Assembly (NCBI GenBank): GCA_900545625.1
Contig: UQZS01000007.1
Coordinates: 1 to 51,738, forward strand
From: an uncultured Oscillospiraceae bacterium
GTDB taxonomy: Bacteria; Bacillota; Clostridia; Oscillospirales; Acutalibacteraceae
Direction: 5' to 3'
DNA: 51,738 nucleotides
Position 1 is the first letter of the stretch; each line of letters starts with the position of its first letter. Below the pieces are notes generated by a model. It made no database searches. It had not been told where the DNA came from and worked only from the letters and a program-made list of their open reading frames with translations. Both the position numbers and the translations under genes were made by a program. This document shows, piece by piece, positions 34,411 to 42,487 of this stretch.

Positions 34411-35280
34411 ATGAAAAAATTGGGGTTTAAATGCCTTGCACTGGGCTTGGCGGTTGCTATGCTGCTTTCACTTGCGGCTTGCAAATCCTTGTCCGGTGAT
34501 GACGGCGGCAATACGACAACAACAGCAGTAAATGGGGCAGATCCATCTGACGCGCCAACTACCATGGGAAATACGCAGAATGCTGCGCAGGTGCAGGCGC
34601 GAGAAGCTGCGCAGCCGACTGTGCCGACCACAAAGGTGGAAATTCTGGCGCTGTATACATCGGTAATGAACAAAGCGAAGTCCGAAAAGCCGGCATATAC
34701 GAAAATGGAATATCAGGAGATCACGGAAAAGAATTTTGACCAGGCTGCCGTCAATATTGCGCTGAGTCTGGCTTCCAGATTTATGACCACAAAGGAAAAA
34801 GCAGAAAGTGATCCCGAGATCCATGAAAAGGGCGCAGACACCACCTACTTCCCGCTCTATGAAGGCAGCGCAGGTTGCCTGCTCGCGCCGGAAGATGCGG
34901 AAGAAGCGATTCAAACGGCTGCTTGCCGAGAACTTTCGGACGGGAATTATGAGATCGTCATCACACTCAATCCCGAAACAGACCCCGAACCTTTTGTTTC
35001 CTATCATGGGCAGATGTTTTCGCCGATCTCCAAAAAGGTTATAGATACGGAGATCGAAAAACTCCGCGTCGTCAAGCCGGAGTATTATTCGATCTATTAC
35101 CATGACTGTACCGCGACTTTGGTGCTCAACCCCCATACGCAGGAGATCGTCTCGCTTCGGCAGATGACATATGTTCAAATCACAGCAAAGGGTGCGATCG
35201 AAGTGAAGCCGATCCGATTTGAGATCGATGGAACCGCCGCGTTGCAGAATACGCTTGAAATTACCGATTTTCAATATTGA
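34411..35280 (+). CDS. Putative lipoprotein
   Basis: 289 residues, not recognised. A type II signal peptide ends in the lipobox LSLAAC (Cys at about 24), followed by a Thr/Asp/Ala-rich linker (about 30-70) and a folded exported domain without known motifs. An in-frame ATG lies at 34306, but it coincides with the promoter -35 and its translation shows no signal sequence at the start; ATG 34411 (with GAGG 11 bases upstream) opens directly with MKKLGFK. It is likely tethered to the outer face of the membrane. A DUF2804 gene follows after 86 bases. Confidence 0.7.
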   Translation: MKKLGFKCLALGLAVAMLLSLAACKSLSGDDGGNTTTTAVNGADPSDAPTTMGNTQNAAQVQAREAAQPTVPTTKVEILALYTSVMNKAKSEKPAYTKMEYQEITEKNFDQAAVNIALSLASRFMTTKEKAESDPEIHEKGADTTYFPLYEGSAGCLLAPEDAEEAIQTAACRELSDGNYEIVITLNPETDPEPFVSYHGQMFSPISKKVIDTEIEKLRVVKPEYYSIYYHDCTATLVLNPHTQEIVSLRQMTYVQITAKGAIEVKPIRFEIDGTAALQNTLEITDFQY

Positions 35281-35366
35281 CACCCCGCACGCGGACTTGC
35301 GCGGCGCCGCGCAAAACAAGCCTTTTCGCCCCAAATGTACAAAGTTTATAAAAAAGGAGACAACTT

Positions 35367-36389
35367 ATGCAGCATCAAATCACGAAACGCACGCGACTGC
35401 TGGATGCACGGGGGAATGTCGCCGAACCGGGCTTCTGCGTACATAACCTGTATGATTACGCGCGCAGCGACATCCGGGCAAACCCGCTGCGCATAAAGGA
35501 GTGGGATTTTTACCAGATCACGAACGAGCGCTATACCATGCAAATGACCATCGGTACGCTGTCCTACGGCGGGATGAGCGGCGTTACTCTTTTTGACCGG
35601 CAGACCGGGGAAAAATATGAATGTAACGATCTGGCCCTGTTTCCGTTTGATAAGTATCATTTGCCAGCCAATACGGAAGTACCGCACAAGATCACCATCG
35701 ACAAAAAGAACTTTTATATGTCCTTTGATGTGACGGAGACAAAGCGTATTTTGCAACTGCGCGGCCGCAACAAAAAGGGAGGCGACTTTAAAGCGGACAT
35801 CATTTATGACGTCATGCCCGGGCTGCAGTCGCTGGTCATGGCGGTCCCCTTTAAGCAGAAAGGGCACTTTTACTTAAATCAAAAGATAAACTGTATGCCG
35901 GTTACCGGCCGGGTGCGCCTCGGCAAAAGAGTGATTGAATTCCACCCGGAGACCGCATTTGGGCTTCTCGACTGGGGGCGCGGTGTTTGGCCGTTTATAC
36001 AAAGCTGGTATTGGGGAAACGGAAGCTACCGGCTTCCCGACGGGCGGATCTTCGGCTTTGAGATCGGTTGGGGCTTCGGCGATATGCGCGCTGCAAGCGA
36101 AAACACGCTTTTTCTGGACGGCGTAGCGCATAAAATCGATCAGGTTTATCTGAAAAAGGATCCGAAGGATTACATGAAGCCGTGGGTGTTTACCTCCAAC
36201 GACGGCCGCTTCGAGATGACGATGACGCCCGAATACGACAATTACACCAATCTGCGCTTTTTAGGTGTAGGCAACCGCTGCCATCAGGTCTTCGGCAAGT
36301 GGAACGGAACGGTCGGCCTGGACGACGGCACAACGCTGGAGATTCGGGACATGACGGCGTTCTGCGAATTTTCGGATAACCATTGGTAA
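35367..36389 (+). CDS. DUF2804 domain-containing protein
   Basis: 340 residues, beta-rich, with no signal peptide. It matches the DUF2804 pattern as I know it: an opening with T-x-L-L-D-x-x-G, the central FGLLDWGRGVWP and SWYWGNGS, and GFEIGWGFGD. These proteins have an AttH/lipocalin-like fold and no settled function. A clear AAGGAGA lies upstream of the ATG. Whether it shares the lipoprotein's transcript is unclear. Confidence 0.75.
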   Translation: MQHQITKRTRLLDARGNVAEPGFCVHNLYDYARSDIRANPLRIKEWDFYQITNERYTMQMTIGTLSYGGMSGVTLFDRQTGEKYECNDLALFPFDKYHLPANTEVPHKITIDKKNFYMSFDVTETKRILQLRGRNKKGGDFKADIIYDVMPGLQSLVMAVPFKQKGHFYLNQKINCMPVTGRVRLGKRVIEFHPETAFGLLDWGRGVWPFIQSWYWGNGSYRLPDGRIFGFEIGWGFGDMRAASENTLFLDGVAHKIDQVYLKKDPKDYMKPWVFTSNDGRFEMTMTPEYDNYTNLRFLGVGNRCHQVFGKWNGTVGLDDGTTLEIRDMTAFCEFSDNHW

Positions 36390-36406
36390 GCTCTGAAAAC
36401 ATACTG

Positions 36407-36450
36407 CACAAAGCCCGCTTGCTGCTTTGGAACGGCTTGCGGGCTTTGTG
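36407..36450 (+). terminator. Likely terminator after the DUF2804 gene
   Basis: Twelve-pair stem CACAAAGCCCGC / GCGGGCTTTGTG with a 20-base loop; the following TGTGTTCC tract is weak. Confidence 0.55.
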
Positions 36451-36530
36451 TGTGTTCCGTACACAAAACGGATTTACCGAATGCAAGCAGCCGGAAGATT
36501 AAACGAACCGCAAAACACGGCATTCACGGC

Positions 36531-36559
36531 TTGCTTTTTTTTCGGAACCTTGTTACAAT
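36531..36559 (+). promoter_or_regulatory. Promoter of pyrB
   Basis: TTGCTT (36531-36536), 17 bases, TACAAT (36554-36559) preceded by TGT. The ~75-base leader is too short and unstructured for a PyrR attenuator of the usual kind; only a five-pair stem (GCCGC/GCGGC) is seen. Confidence 0.7.
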
Positions 36560-36640
36560 AAAACGAAAAGCGAGCGCGCTTGCCGCATGGAAAGCGGCGG
36601 ATACATAGCGCGGAAATCCAACATCGTGGGAGTGACGGAT

Positions 36641-37711
36641 ATGCAGGCACGCAATTTGATCGACCTTGCAGATATGACCAGAGAAGATTTGACGGAGATC
36701 ATCCGTCTTGCGGGTATGATCCGCGATAACCCTTCGATATTTACAGACGCCTGCCATGGTAAGATTATGGCGACGCTGTTTTACGAGCCGTCTACGCGCA
36801 CGCAGATGTCCTTCCAGACCGCCATGCTGCGTCTCGGCGGCAAAGTCATCGGTTTTGACAACCCTTCCAATGCGTCTGTCGCAAAGGGTGAGAGTCTGAA
36901 AGACACCATCCGCGTCGTCAGCGGCTACGCGGACTTGATCGTGATGCGCAATCCTGTGGAGGGCTCGGCGCTTGCCGCGTCGCTTTACTCCAAAAGCCCC
37001 ATTATCAACGCGGGCGACGGCGGGCATTTGCACCCGACGCAGACGCTCACTGATCTGGTGACGCTTTCCTATGAAAAGGGTACGCTGGAGGGCTTGACGA
37101 TCGGACTTTGCGGCGATATGAAAAACGGCAGGACGGTGCATTCACTCATCAAAACGCTGTCCAAATACAAAGGCAACCGTTTTGTGATGATCTCCACGCC
37201 GCAGCTGCAAATGCCGCCGTATATCCTCAAGATCCTCGAAGAAAGCGGCTGTGCGTACAGCTTTTCCGACAGTCTGGAGGCGTCGATCTCAGAGCTTGAC
37301 GTGCTGTATATGACGCGCATCCAGCAGGAGCGGTTCCCGTCTGCCGCGGAATACGAAGCGCAAAAGGGCATCTATGTGCTGGATGAGGAAAAAATGCGGC
37401 TTGCAAAATCCGACCTCGTGGTGCTGCACCCGCTGCCGCGTGTGGATGAGATCACCGTCGGCGTGGACGATGACCCGCGCGCCAAATATTTCGAGCAGGC
37501 GGAATACGGCATGTACGCGCGCATGGCGCTCATCATCACCATGCTGCAATCGCGTTCCGGCACGCTGCCCGCGCCGCAGCGCTGGGACGATGCGCGTTCG
37601 TGCAAAAATCCGCGATGCGTTACCAACACGGAAAGCTATGTGCCGCATCGATTCTATGACAAAGGGGGCAGGGCGGTCTGTCTGTACTGCGACAGCCTGC
37701 TGGAGGAATGA
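36641..37711 (+). CDS. pyrB: Aspartate carbamoyltransferase with C-terminal zinc-ribbon tail
   Basis: Catalyses the first committed step of pyrimidine synthesis. The 356-residue protein has the carbamoyl-phosphate loop FYEPSTRTQMSF, the GGKVIGF and ASVAKGESLKDT segments, HPTQTLTDL, and HPLPRVDEI. Beyond the normal end (about residue 310) it carries a tail with Cys321-x4-Cys326-x20-Cys347-x2-Cys350, closely like the zinc domain of the regulatory chain PyrI (C-x4-C-x23-C-x2-C), but without PyrI's allosteric domain. ATG 36641 has GGAG eight bases upstream; an in-frame ATG at 36587 has no ribosome site. The stop overlaps the next start by four bases. Confidence 0.88.
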   Translation: MQARNLIDLADMTREDLTEIIRLAGMIRDNPSIFTDACHGKIMATLFYEPSTRTQMSFQTAMLRLGGKVIGFDNPSNASVAKGESLKDTIRVVSGYADLIVMRNPVEGSALAASLYSKSPIINAGDGGHLHPTQTLTDLVTLSYEKGTLEGLTIGLCGDMKNGRTVHSLIKTLSKYKGNRFVMISTPQLQMPPYILKILEESGCAYSFSDSLEASISELDVLYMTRIQQERFPSAAEYEAQKGIYVLDEEKMRLAKSDLVVLHPLPRVDEITVGVDDDPRAKYFEQAEYGMYARMALIITMLQSRSGTLPAPQRWDDARSCKNPRCVTNTESYVPHRFYDKGGRAVCLYCDSLLEE

Positions 37712-38256
37712 AAGCGCTGGTGCTGTTCGGCTCGCCGCGTGCGGTGGGCAATACCGCAAAGCTGTGCGGCGCTTTCCTAAAGGGACTTCCGAAAAGCTGC
37801 GAGGTCGAGGTCGTGCGGCTGTTCGATTTAAAGCCCACGCCCTGCAACGACTGCGGCTACTGTAAGGCTTCTGACGGCTGCTCCAAAAAGGATTTGGACG
37901 CCTTTATGCGCCGCTATTTTGAAGCAGATCTTGTCGTGGTGGCAACGCCCATCTATTTGATGTCCTTCCCCGCGCCGATGAAAGCGCTGTTCGACCGTTT
38001 CCAGCGGTTTTACTGCGCGCGGTTTCGCCGCGGGATCCAAACGCCTGTCCCGAAGCCGAAAAAGGCAGTCCTGCTTTTGACGGCGGGGGACGAAGCCGAA
38101 CCCGGGCAGACGATCGTTGCGCAGCAGGCAGGACGTGCGTTTTCCGTGATGAACACCAAGATCATCGGTACAGTCACGGCGGCGGGCACGGACGAGCACG
38201 GGGTAGGGGAGACAGACCTGCAGCGCGCATATCAGCTTGCCAAACGTATAGAATAA
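37708..38256 (+). CDS. NADPH-dependent FMN reductase-like flavoprotein
   Basis: 182-residue flavodoxin-fold protein. LVLFGSPRAVGNT (4-16) is the FMN phosphate loop; CNDCGYCKASDGCSKKD (about 46-62) is the cysteine pattern of iron-sulfur-flavoprotein-type reductases, and TPIYLMSFPAPMKALFDR follows. Electron partner and substrate are unknown. It is coupled to pyrB by the ATGA overlap, and thioredoxin follows 50 bases later; a redox theme (flavoprotein plus thioredoxin) behind pyrB is an inference. Confidence 0.75.
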   Translation: MKALVLFGSPRAVGNTAKLCGAFLKGLPKSCEVEVVRLFDLKPTPCNDCGYCKASDGCSKKDLDAFMRRYFEADLVVVATPIYLMSFPAPMKALFDRFQRFYCARFRRGIQTPVPKPKKAVLLLTAGDEAEPGQTIVAQQAGRAFSVMNTKIIGTVTAAGTDEHGVGETDLQRAYQLAKRIE

Positions 38257-38306
38257 AACCAAACGAAGCGGTATATTGTCGCTACCCAAAGATAAGGAGT
38301 GTTTTC

Positions 38307-38624
38307 ATGGAAATCAAGAAGGTCAATCTGGATAACTTTCAGCAGGAGATCTCGAAAAGCGAGATGCCGGTGCTGATCGATTTTTACGCGGATTGGTGTG
38401 CGCCCTGTAAGGTGTTCGCCGGGGAGATCGCAGCATTTGCCGAAAAGACCGATACGGTAAAGGTCTGTAAGATCAATGTGGACGAATCCGGCGACCTTGC
38501 GGCAATGTACGGCGTCCTTTCCATCCCGACGCTCGTCCTCGTACAGGGCGGCAAGGAAATCGCACGTCGCGTGGGCGGCGGCGAAGTCGAAGACATCGAG
38601 GCGTTTTTAGACGAAAATCTGTAA
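38307..38624 (+). CDS. trxA: Thioredoxin
   Basis: 105-residue thioredoxin fold protein with active site WCAPC (Cys31, Cys34), somewhat unlike the usual WCGPC. The cis-proline is in SIPTLVLV and the C-terminal GGGEVEDIEAFLDENL is normal. AAGGAG precedes the ATG. Last gene of the pyrB unit before a bidirectional terminator. Confidence 0.88.
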   Translation: MEIKKVNLDNFQQEISKSEMPVLIDFYADWCAPCKVFAGEIAAFAEKTDTVKVCKINVDESGDLAAMYGVLSIPTLVLVQGGKEIARRVGGGEVEDIEAFLDENL

Positions 38625-38637
38625 AGATGAAAATAGG

Positions 38638-38679
38638 AAAGATGCGGCACACCGGGAGATCCCCGCGTGCCGCGTCTTT
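38638..38679. terminator. Bidirectional terminator
   Basis: Thirteen-base arms AAAGATGCGGCAC / GTGCCGCGTCTTT (one wobble) with a further inner CGGG/CCCG stem. Serves thioredoxin and the convergent membrane protein gene. Confidence 0.75.
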
Positions 38680-38693
38680 GGGTTGCACTGTAT

Positions 38694-39287
38694 TTATGAA
38701 ACATTGTAATAGATTCGTCTGGTCAGCGTGCTGCGATCCGCATCGCTTTGCGCGTCGTCCGTAAAGCCGGGATATTGCACCTCGCAATAAGTGTCCTGCC
38801 AAACGTATACGATCTCATCCGTGTCGCCGTAAAATCCATACAGCGTAGCGGCATTGCGGTAGGAGACAAAGAAGGGGGAGTACCGCTTATAGACGTGCAC
38901 CGTCGGTTCGCCGGAAGTTTCGTCCGTCTCCAAAAACGCTTTGTGCGCGCCGTCGCCGGACACGTCGCTGTCGGAATAAGCGGTGTGCGTCAATACGGCG
39001 GCAGATACGGCAACCAGCACCGAGATCGTGCACAGCACACACAAAACGACTTGCAAAGCGGTATGCAAAAGGCGGTCGCCTGCGCGCTTGCGCCGTTTCA
39101 GCCAGATCACAAGACAGGTCGTCAGCCCCACGCTGCCTACACAAAACGGCAGCGCGAGCCATGCGTGCAGCGGCGTGCCGAAAAAGCAGACGGAAAGCCC
39201 CAAAAGCTCTGCTATGATCGAGACAACGCTGAAAGCCAAAAGCACGGCAAAAACAACTGCCCAAAGTTTTAGTTTGCTTCTTCGCAT
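38694..39287 (-). CDS. Membrane protein with C-terminal outside domain, unrecognised
   Basis: 197 residues. Three hydrophobic spans (about 8-30, 38-60, 72-98) and then an exported, Tyr- and Asp-rich domain of about 95 residues with no known motif. ATG 39287 follows GGGTGAG and starts with a basic MRRSKLK; an in-frame ATG at 39338 would run into the preceding tRNA terminator and is rejected. It stands alone between tRNA-Leu and a terminator. Confidence 0.6.
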   Translation of the reverse strand: MRRSKLKLWAVVFAVLLAFSVVSIIAELLGLSVCFFGTPLHAWLALPFCVGSVGLTTCLVIWLKRRKRAGDRLLHTALQVVLCVLCTISVLVAVSAAVLTHTAYSDSDVSGDGAHKAFLETDETSGEPTVHVYKRYSPFFVSYRNAATLYGFYGDTDEIVYVWQDTYCEVQYPGFTDDAQSDADRSTLTRRIYYNVS

Positions 39288-39322
39288 AGGCTCACCCAAA
39301 TGATTTTTTGAAAAAATAAGAA

Positions 39323-39357
39323 AACCCGCGGAGCGCATTTAGCGCACCCCGCAGGTT
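39323..39357 (-). terminator. Terminator after tRNA-Leu
   Basis: GC-rich imperfect hairpin (AACCTGCGG-GTGCGC with GCGC-CCGCGGGTT) directly after the CCA end, followed on the minus strand by TTTTCTTATTTTTTC. Confidence 0.7.
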
Positions 39358-39444
39358 TGGTGCGGATAAGAGGACTTGAACCTCCACCGAGTTGCCCCGA
39401 CTAGAACCTGAATCTAGCGCGTCTGCCAATTCCGCCATATCCGC
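39358..39444 (-). tRNA. tRNA-Leu (anticodon CAG)
   Basis: An 87-base class II tRNA with encoded CCA. Acceptor GCGGATA/TATCCGC, anticodon loop TTCAGGT (CAG), long variable arm GTCGGGGCAACTCGG-type and T arm GGTTCAAGTCC are all visible. Confidence 0.95.
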
Positions 39445-39449
39445 ATATT

Positions 39450-39477
39450 GAGCACGAAGCGGTTTTTCCGCGTGCTC
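39450..39477 (-). other. Hairpin in the tRNA-Leu 5' leader
   Basis: GAGCACG ... CGTGCTC seven-pair outer stem, an inner CGG/CCG pair set and an A-rich loop between promoter and tRNA. It would form in the pre-tRNA leader just upstream of the RNase P site. Confidence 0.5.
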
Positions 39478-39481
39478 GAAT

Positions 39482-39510
39482 ATAATAGCATTGAAATGTG
39501 GATTTGTCAA
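39482..39510 (-). promoter_or_regulatory. Promoter of tRNA-Leu
   Basis: On the minus strand TTGACA (39510-39505), 17 bases, TATTAT (39487-39482) preceded by TGC. Confidence 0.85.
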
Positions 39511-39609
39511 TTCTTTTTTTCGATTTTCAAAGAAAAACAGCAGCACATTTTTTAAGAGCCGCCTTGACGGCGGGTCTAAAAGAGATTAGACTAAACGGGG
39601 TGAACAGGA

Positions 39610-40647
39610 ATGGTTCAAACGAAAGATAAAAAACGGCTGGATTACGTTGACTTTGCAAATATTGCTGCGGCGTTTGCCGTCATATGCCTGCACTGCTCCG
39701 GCGGCGTGTTCGATTATGCGGAAGAGCGTCGATGGTATCTTGCACTGCTGATCCAAACGGTCATGCACTTTGCCGTCCCGGTATTTTTCATGATCACGGG
39801 TACGACCTTGCTGGAATATCGCCGCCGTTACACCACCCGCACCTTTTTCAAAAAGCGAGCGCTGCGCACGGGGATACCGTTTTTATTTTGGACGATCGTT
39901 TATTTGCTTTCACCCGTTTTTATATATCAAGCCTCGCTTCCCGATCTTACGGCGGTTCGCAATGCGTTCCTCAACAATGGTGCGACGAATATTTTTTGGT
40001 TCTTTTATGCGTTGTTTGGCATATATCTCACAATGCCGGTGCTGTCTCTGCTCGCCAAGCCCGAGAATTTTCGGCAGATCGAATATTTATGTGCCCTGAG
40101 CTTTGTTTTTAATGCGCTCCTGCCGGTGTTTACGCGCTATGTGGGACCCGTTTACGGCGAATTAAAGCCTGCTATAGTCGGCGGATATTTCGGTTATGTT
40201 TTTCTCGGATGGCTGATTCGCCATGAACAATATTCTAAAAAAACACGTCTGCTGATTTATGCAGCGGGGGTATGCGGGGCGTTCTTGATGTTTTTCGGAA
40301 CCTGGGCGCTGGCGCGGCAAAGCGGAGAAACAAATACCTTTTTCATGGAGTACAATTCCGTTGCCTGTTTCCCGATGTCGGCGGCGCTCCTGTTATGGTT
40401 TAAGCATGTTCCGTGGCAGAAAGTCTACCGTATTATACCGCAAAGACTTGTGACGAAAGCGGCGGGCGCGGGACTCGGGGTCTATGTCATGCACATGCTG
40501 GTGCTGCAAATAAGCGAAAAATACGGATGGTTTGATAACCATCCGATGTATGGCATGTTATTTATGCCGTTCCTGATCTATATTTTTTGTGTTTTGCTTA
40601 CCTGCCTGTTGCAAAAAATCCCGGTTGTACGGCACCTGATACCGTAA
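39610..40647 (+). CDS. Acyltransferase family 3 membrane protein
   Basis: 345 residues with about ten hydrophobic spans. The start RLDYVDFANIAAAFAVICLHCSGG fits the acyltransferase-3 opening, with the catalytic His in LHCSG, then FFMITGTTLLEYRR and the later YVMHMLVLQ. Such enzymes O-acylate cell-surface polysaccharides or peptidoglycan. It is transcribed alone; the convergent neighbour is the unrecognised gene at 40685. Substrate unknown. Confidence 0.8.
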   Translation: MVQTKDKKRLDYVDFANIAAAFAVICLHCSGGVFDYAEERRWYLALLIQTVMHFAVPVFFMITGTTLLEYRRRYTTRTFFKKRALRTGIPFLFWTIVYLLSPVFIYQASLPDLTAVRNAFLNNGATNIFWFFYALFGIYLTMPVLSLLAKPENFRQIEYLCALSFVFNALLPVFTRYVGPVYGELKPAIVGGYFGYVFLGWLIRHEQYSKKTRLLIYAAGVCGAFLMFFGTWALARQSGETNTFFMEYNSVACFPMSAALLLWFKHVPWQKVYRIIPQRLVTKAAGAGLGVYVMHMLVLQISEKYGWFDNHPMYGMLFMPFLIYIFCVLLTCLLQKIPVVRHLIP

Positions 40648-40684
40648 ACGCGGTACTTTCGAACAGGGCTTTTGTGCCCGGCAT

Positions 40685-41491
40685 CTATCGGTGACAGGTG
40701 CTTGCTCTTTCGAAATGTGCATTCGCCGCCTCGGCAAATTCGCGCGGTGTGGCGATGGGGGAAGGCAGACCTACAGTTTCCCACGTTGCACAAAATAATA
40801 AATACGGCGTCAGTTCAAGCCGGTTTTTTACTTTCAGGTGCATGCCATCACGTACCAGTAAGCCTTCCTGCGCAATTTTACATGCGTCAAAATACAATCT
40901 TACACCAGTGCGGTATTCCGCCGTTTCATCCGCCAGAATCTTACCGCGCTGACGAGAGAGTTCGACCAGTTCTCCGGAAATCGCAGAACCCGAGCCGAAC
41001 ATAATATAATCACTGAATTCCTCTAAATCCCCGAGTTGCTTTCCGATGGGCAATTTGTCCAAATCGTTTTTACGCGCTTTCAGGCGGTTAAACGAAAGCA
41101 GGCATCCGTCTTTTTGAATGGAAGCCCATGCCGCAAAGCTGGTAGAGTGTACGAGCATGGTCGGCTCTCCTGCCCGCAAACAGCGGTCGCGGCAGCTATG
41201 CGAGCCATAAACGGAGCGAACGGCTTGTAAATCCGCTTCAGACAGGACTGCAAGCACATTTTTGCCACCGTTTGCGTAAAAATCTAAAAAATCACCAACG
41301 GCAAACTCCCAACCGCTGAAACGTCGGCTGACTTTCAGCGTGTAAGCACAGCCGTTGCGGCTGCCGCAAAGCATTTGGTAGTCCGCCGCATCCGTTAATT
41401 GTACGACAAGCCAAGTGTCGTCATAGGCTTTTTTGCGTAATGGGATTGATGCACGTTTCTTCAAAAGCATCTGTTCGGTACAGCAAAGCAA
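40685..41491 (-). CDS. Unrecognised protein, possible ADP-ribosyltransferase-like fold
   Basis: 268 residues (261 if ATG 41470 is used). The central part PTMLVHSTSFAAWASIQKDG, then LSFNRLK and later SDYIMFGSG, resembles in outline the first motifs of ART/KptA-like folds (H-x-T ... W-x-x-I-x-x-x-G), with a later VRDGMHLKV. This is pattern resemblance only. The best reading starts at TTG 41491, whose ribosome site (GAAAGGGG) is too close; the true start is unsure. It follows the HAD phosphatase gene by 15 bases on the same strand, so it is probably co-transcribed. Confidence 0.6.
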   Translation of the reverse strand: MLCCTEQMLLKKRASIPLRKKAYDDTWLVVQLTDAADYQMLCGSRNGCAYTLKVSRRFSGWEFAVGDFLDFYANGGKNVLAVLSEADLQAVRSVYGSHSCRDRCLRAGEPTMLVHSTSFAAWASIQKDGCLLSFNRLKARKNDLDKLPIGKQLGDLEEFSDYIMFGSGSAISGELVELSRQRGKILADETAEYRTGVRLYFDACKIAQEGLLVRDGMHLKVKNRLELTPYLLFCATWETVGLPSPIATPREFAEAANAHFERASTCHR

Positions 41492-41506
41492 GCCCCTTTC
41501 ATACGC

Positions 41507-42340
41507 CTATTTTCCCGTCTGAAACCGCTCCTCCAAAAATTTCGCTACGCCGTCGGCGTCACAGCTGCCGATCACGCCGTCTGCTGCTGCTTTGAGCTCG
41601 TCCTCAGCGTTTTGCACCGCGTATTTTTCGTCGGCGCAGGCGAACATGGGCAAATCATTGAAATTGTCCCCGAACACGACCAAGCGTTTTGCACCGCACA
41701 AGCGTTTTGCCTCCAGCGCCGCACTGCCCTTGCCCGCTTTTTCGGAATAGACCTCCAAAAACCAATACGGCGAATAGCTGTCCGCATAGAACGAAAAGGA
41801 GATCCCGTCAATCCTTTGCAGTTCCTTTGTAACGGGCAGCAGATCTTCTCGCGTGTCTACTAAACTAAGGTAGGTCGCGTGCTGTCCGCGCGGGACTTCG
41901 AGCTTTTCCACGCGCCGAAACCGTCCCTGAAAGCTGTCCTTGCGCGCTTCGTAAAAATCCTTTTGGACTTGAAGCCTGTGCTCGGTAAAATGGATGGATA
42001 AAAGCCCGTCATCGCCGTATAAAAACAGCTGCGGTGCCTTGTTATGCCGTTCAAAAGCCCTGAGCGCTTCGACCAACGACGAAGGTTCGATCGCATGATA
42101 GGCGAGCACCTTTTTTTGCTGTAAATCATACAAAAACACGCCGTTGTTGAGTACAGCAGGGGCACGCAGGTCGAGTGACTCCACAAGCGTGCTCGCCGTC
42201 ATAAAGGTGCGCGCCGTTGCAATGGACAATAGCAGACCCTTTTTGGCAAGCGCATTTATGATGCGCGCGCTTTCCTTCGATACCTTGCCGTCGGAGCCGA
42301 GCAGTGTACCATCCAGATCCGTTAAATACAATGTTTTCAT
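41507..42340 (-). CDS. Cof-type HAD-IIB hydrolase
   Basis: 277-residue phosphatase. Motif I is TDLDGTLL (Asp8, Asp10), motif II is the ISIATART region (serine/threonine of LLSIATARTF), the C2B cap lies between, and motifs III/IV end in KRLVVFGDNFNDLPMF. Members act on sugar phosphates, flavin or PLP; the substrate is not predictable. ATG 42340 with GAGGGAAC upstream is preferred to an in-frame ATG at 42397. The next gene on the same strand is the unrecognised 40685-41491. Confidence 0.87.
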   Translation of the reverse strand: MKTLYLTDLDGTLLGSDGKVSKESARIINALAKKGLLLSIATARTFMTASTLVESLDLRAPAVLNNGVFLYDLQQKKVLAYHAIEPSSLVEALRAFERHNKAPQLFLYGDDGLLSIHFTEHRLQVQKDFYEARKDSFQGRFRRVEKLEVPRGQHATYLSLVDTREDLLPVTKELQRIDGISFSFYADSYSPYWFLEVYSEKAGKGSAALEAKRLCGAKRLVVFGDNFNDLPMFACADEKYAVQNAEDELKAAADGVIGSCDADGVAKFLEERFQTGK

Positions 42341-42439
42341 AAGTTCCCTCGTTTTTCTCGATGCACATATTGTAGCACACCGTGCGAAAAAGCGCAATTT
42401 TTATGTCGGGACGACCGAGCAGTAAAAAGACACAGCAAA

Positions 42440-42476
42440 AAACAGCCGACTGCACAAATCAGGCAGCCGGCTGTTT
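42440..42476 (-). terminator. Terminator of the O-antigen-ligase-like gene
   Basis: Fourteen-base arms AAACAGCCGACTGC / GCAGCCGGCTGTTT with a single mismatch, nine-base loop, T-tract on the minus strand. Confidence 0.8.
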
Positions 42477-42487
42477 GACGTAAGCGT

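Noticed and set aside
39292..39546. Minus-strand 84-codon frame
   Set aside because: It covers tRNA-Leu, its promoter and its terminator, so it is not a gene.
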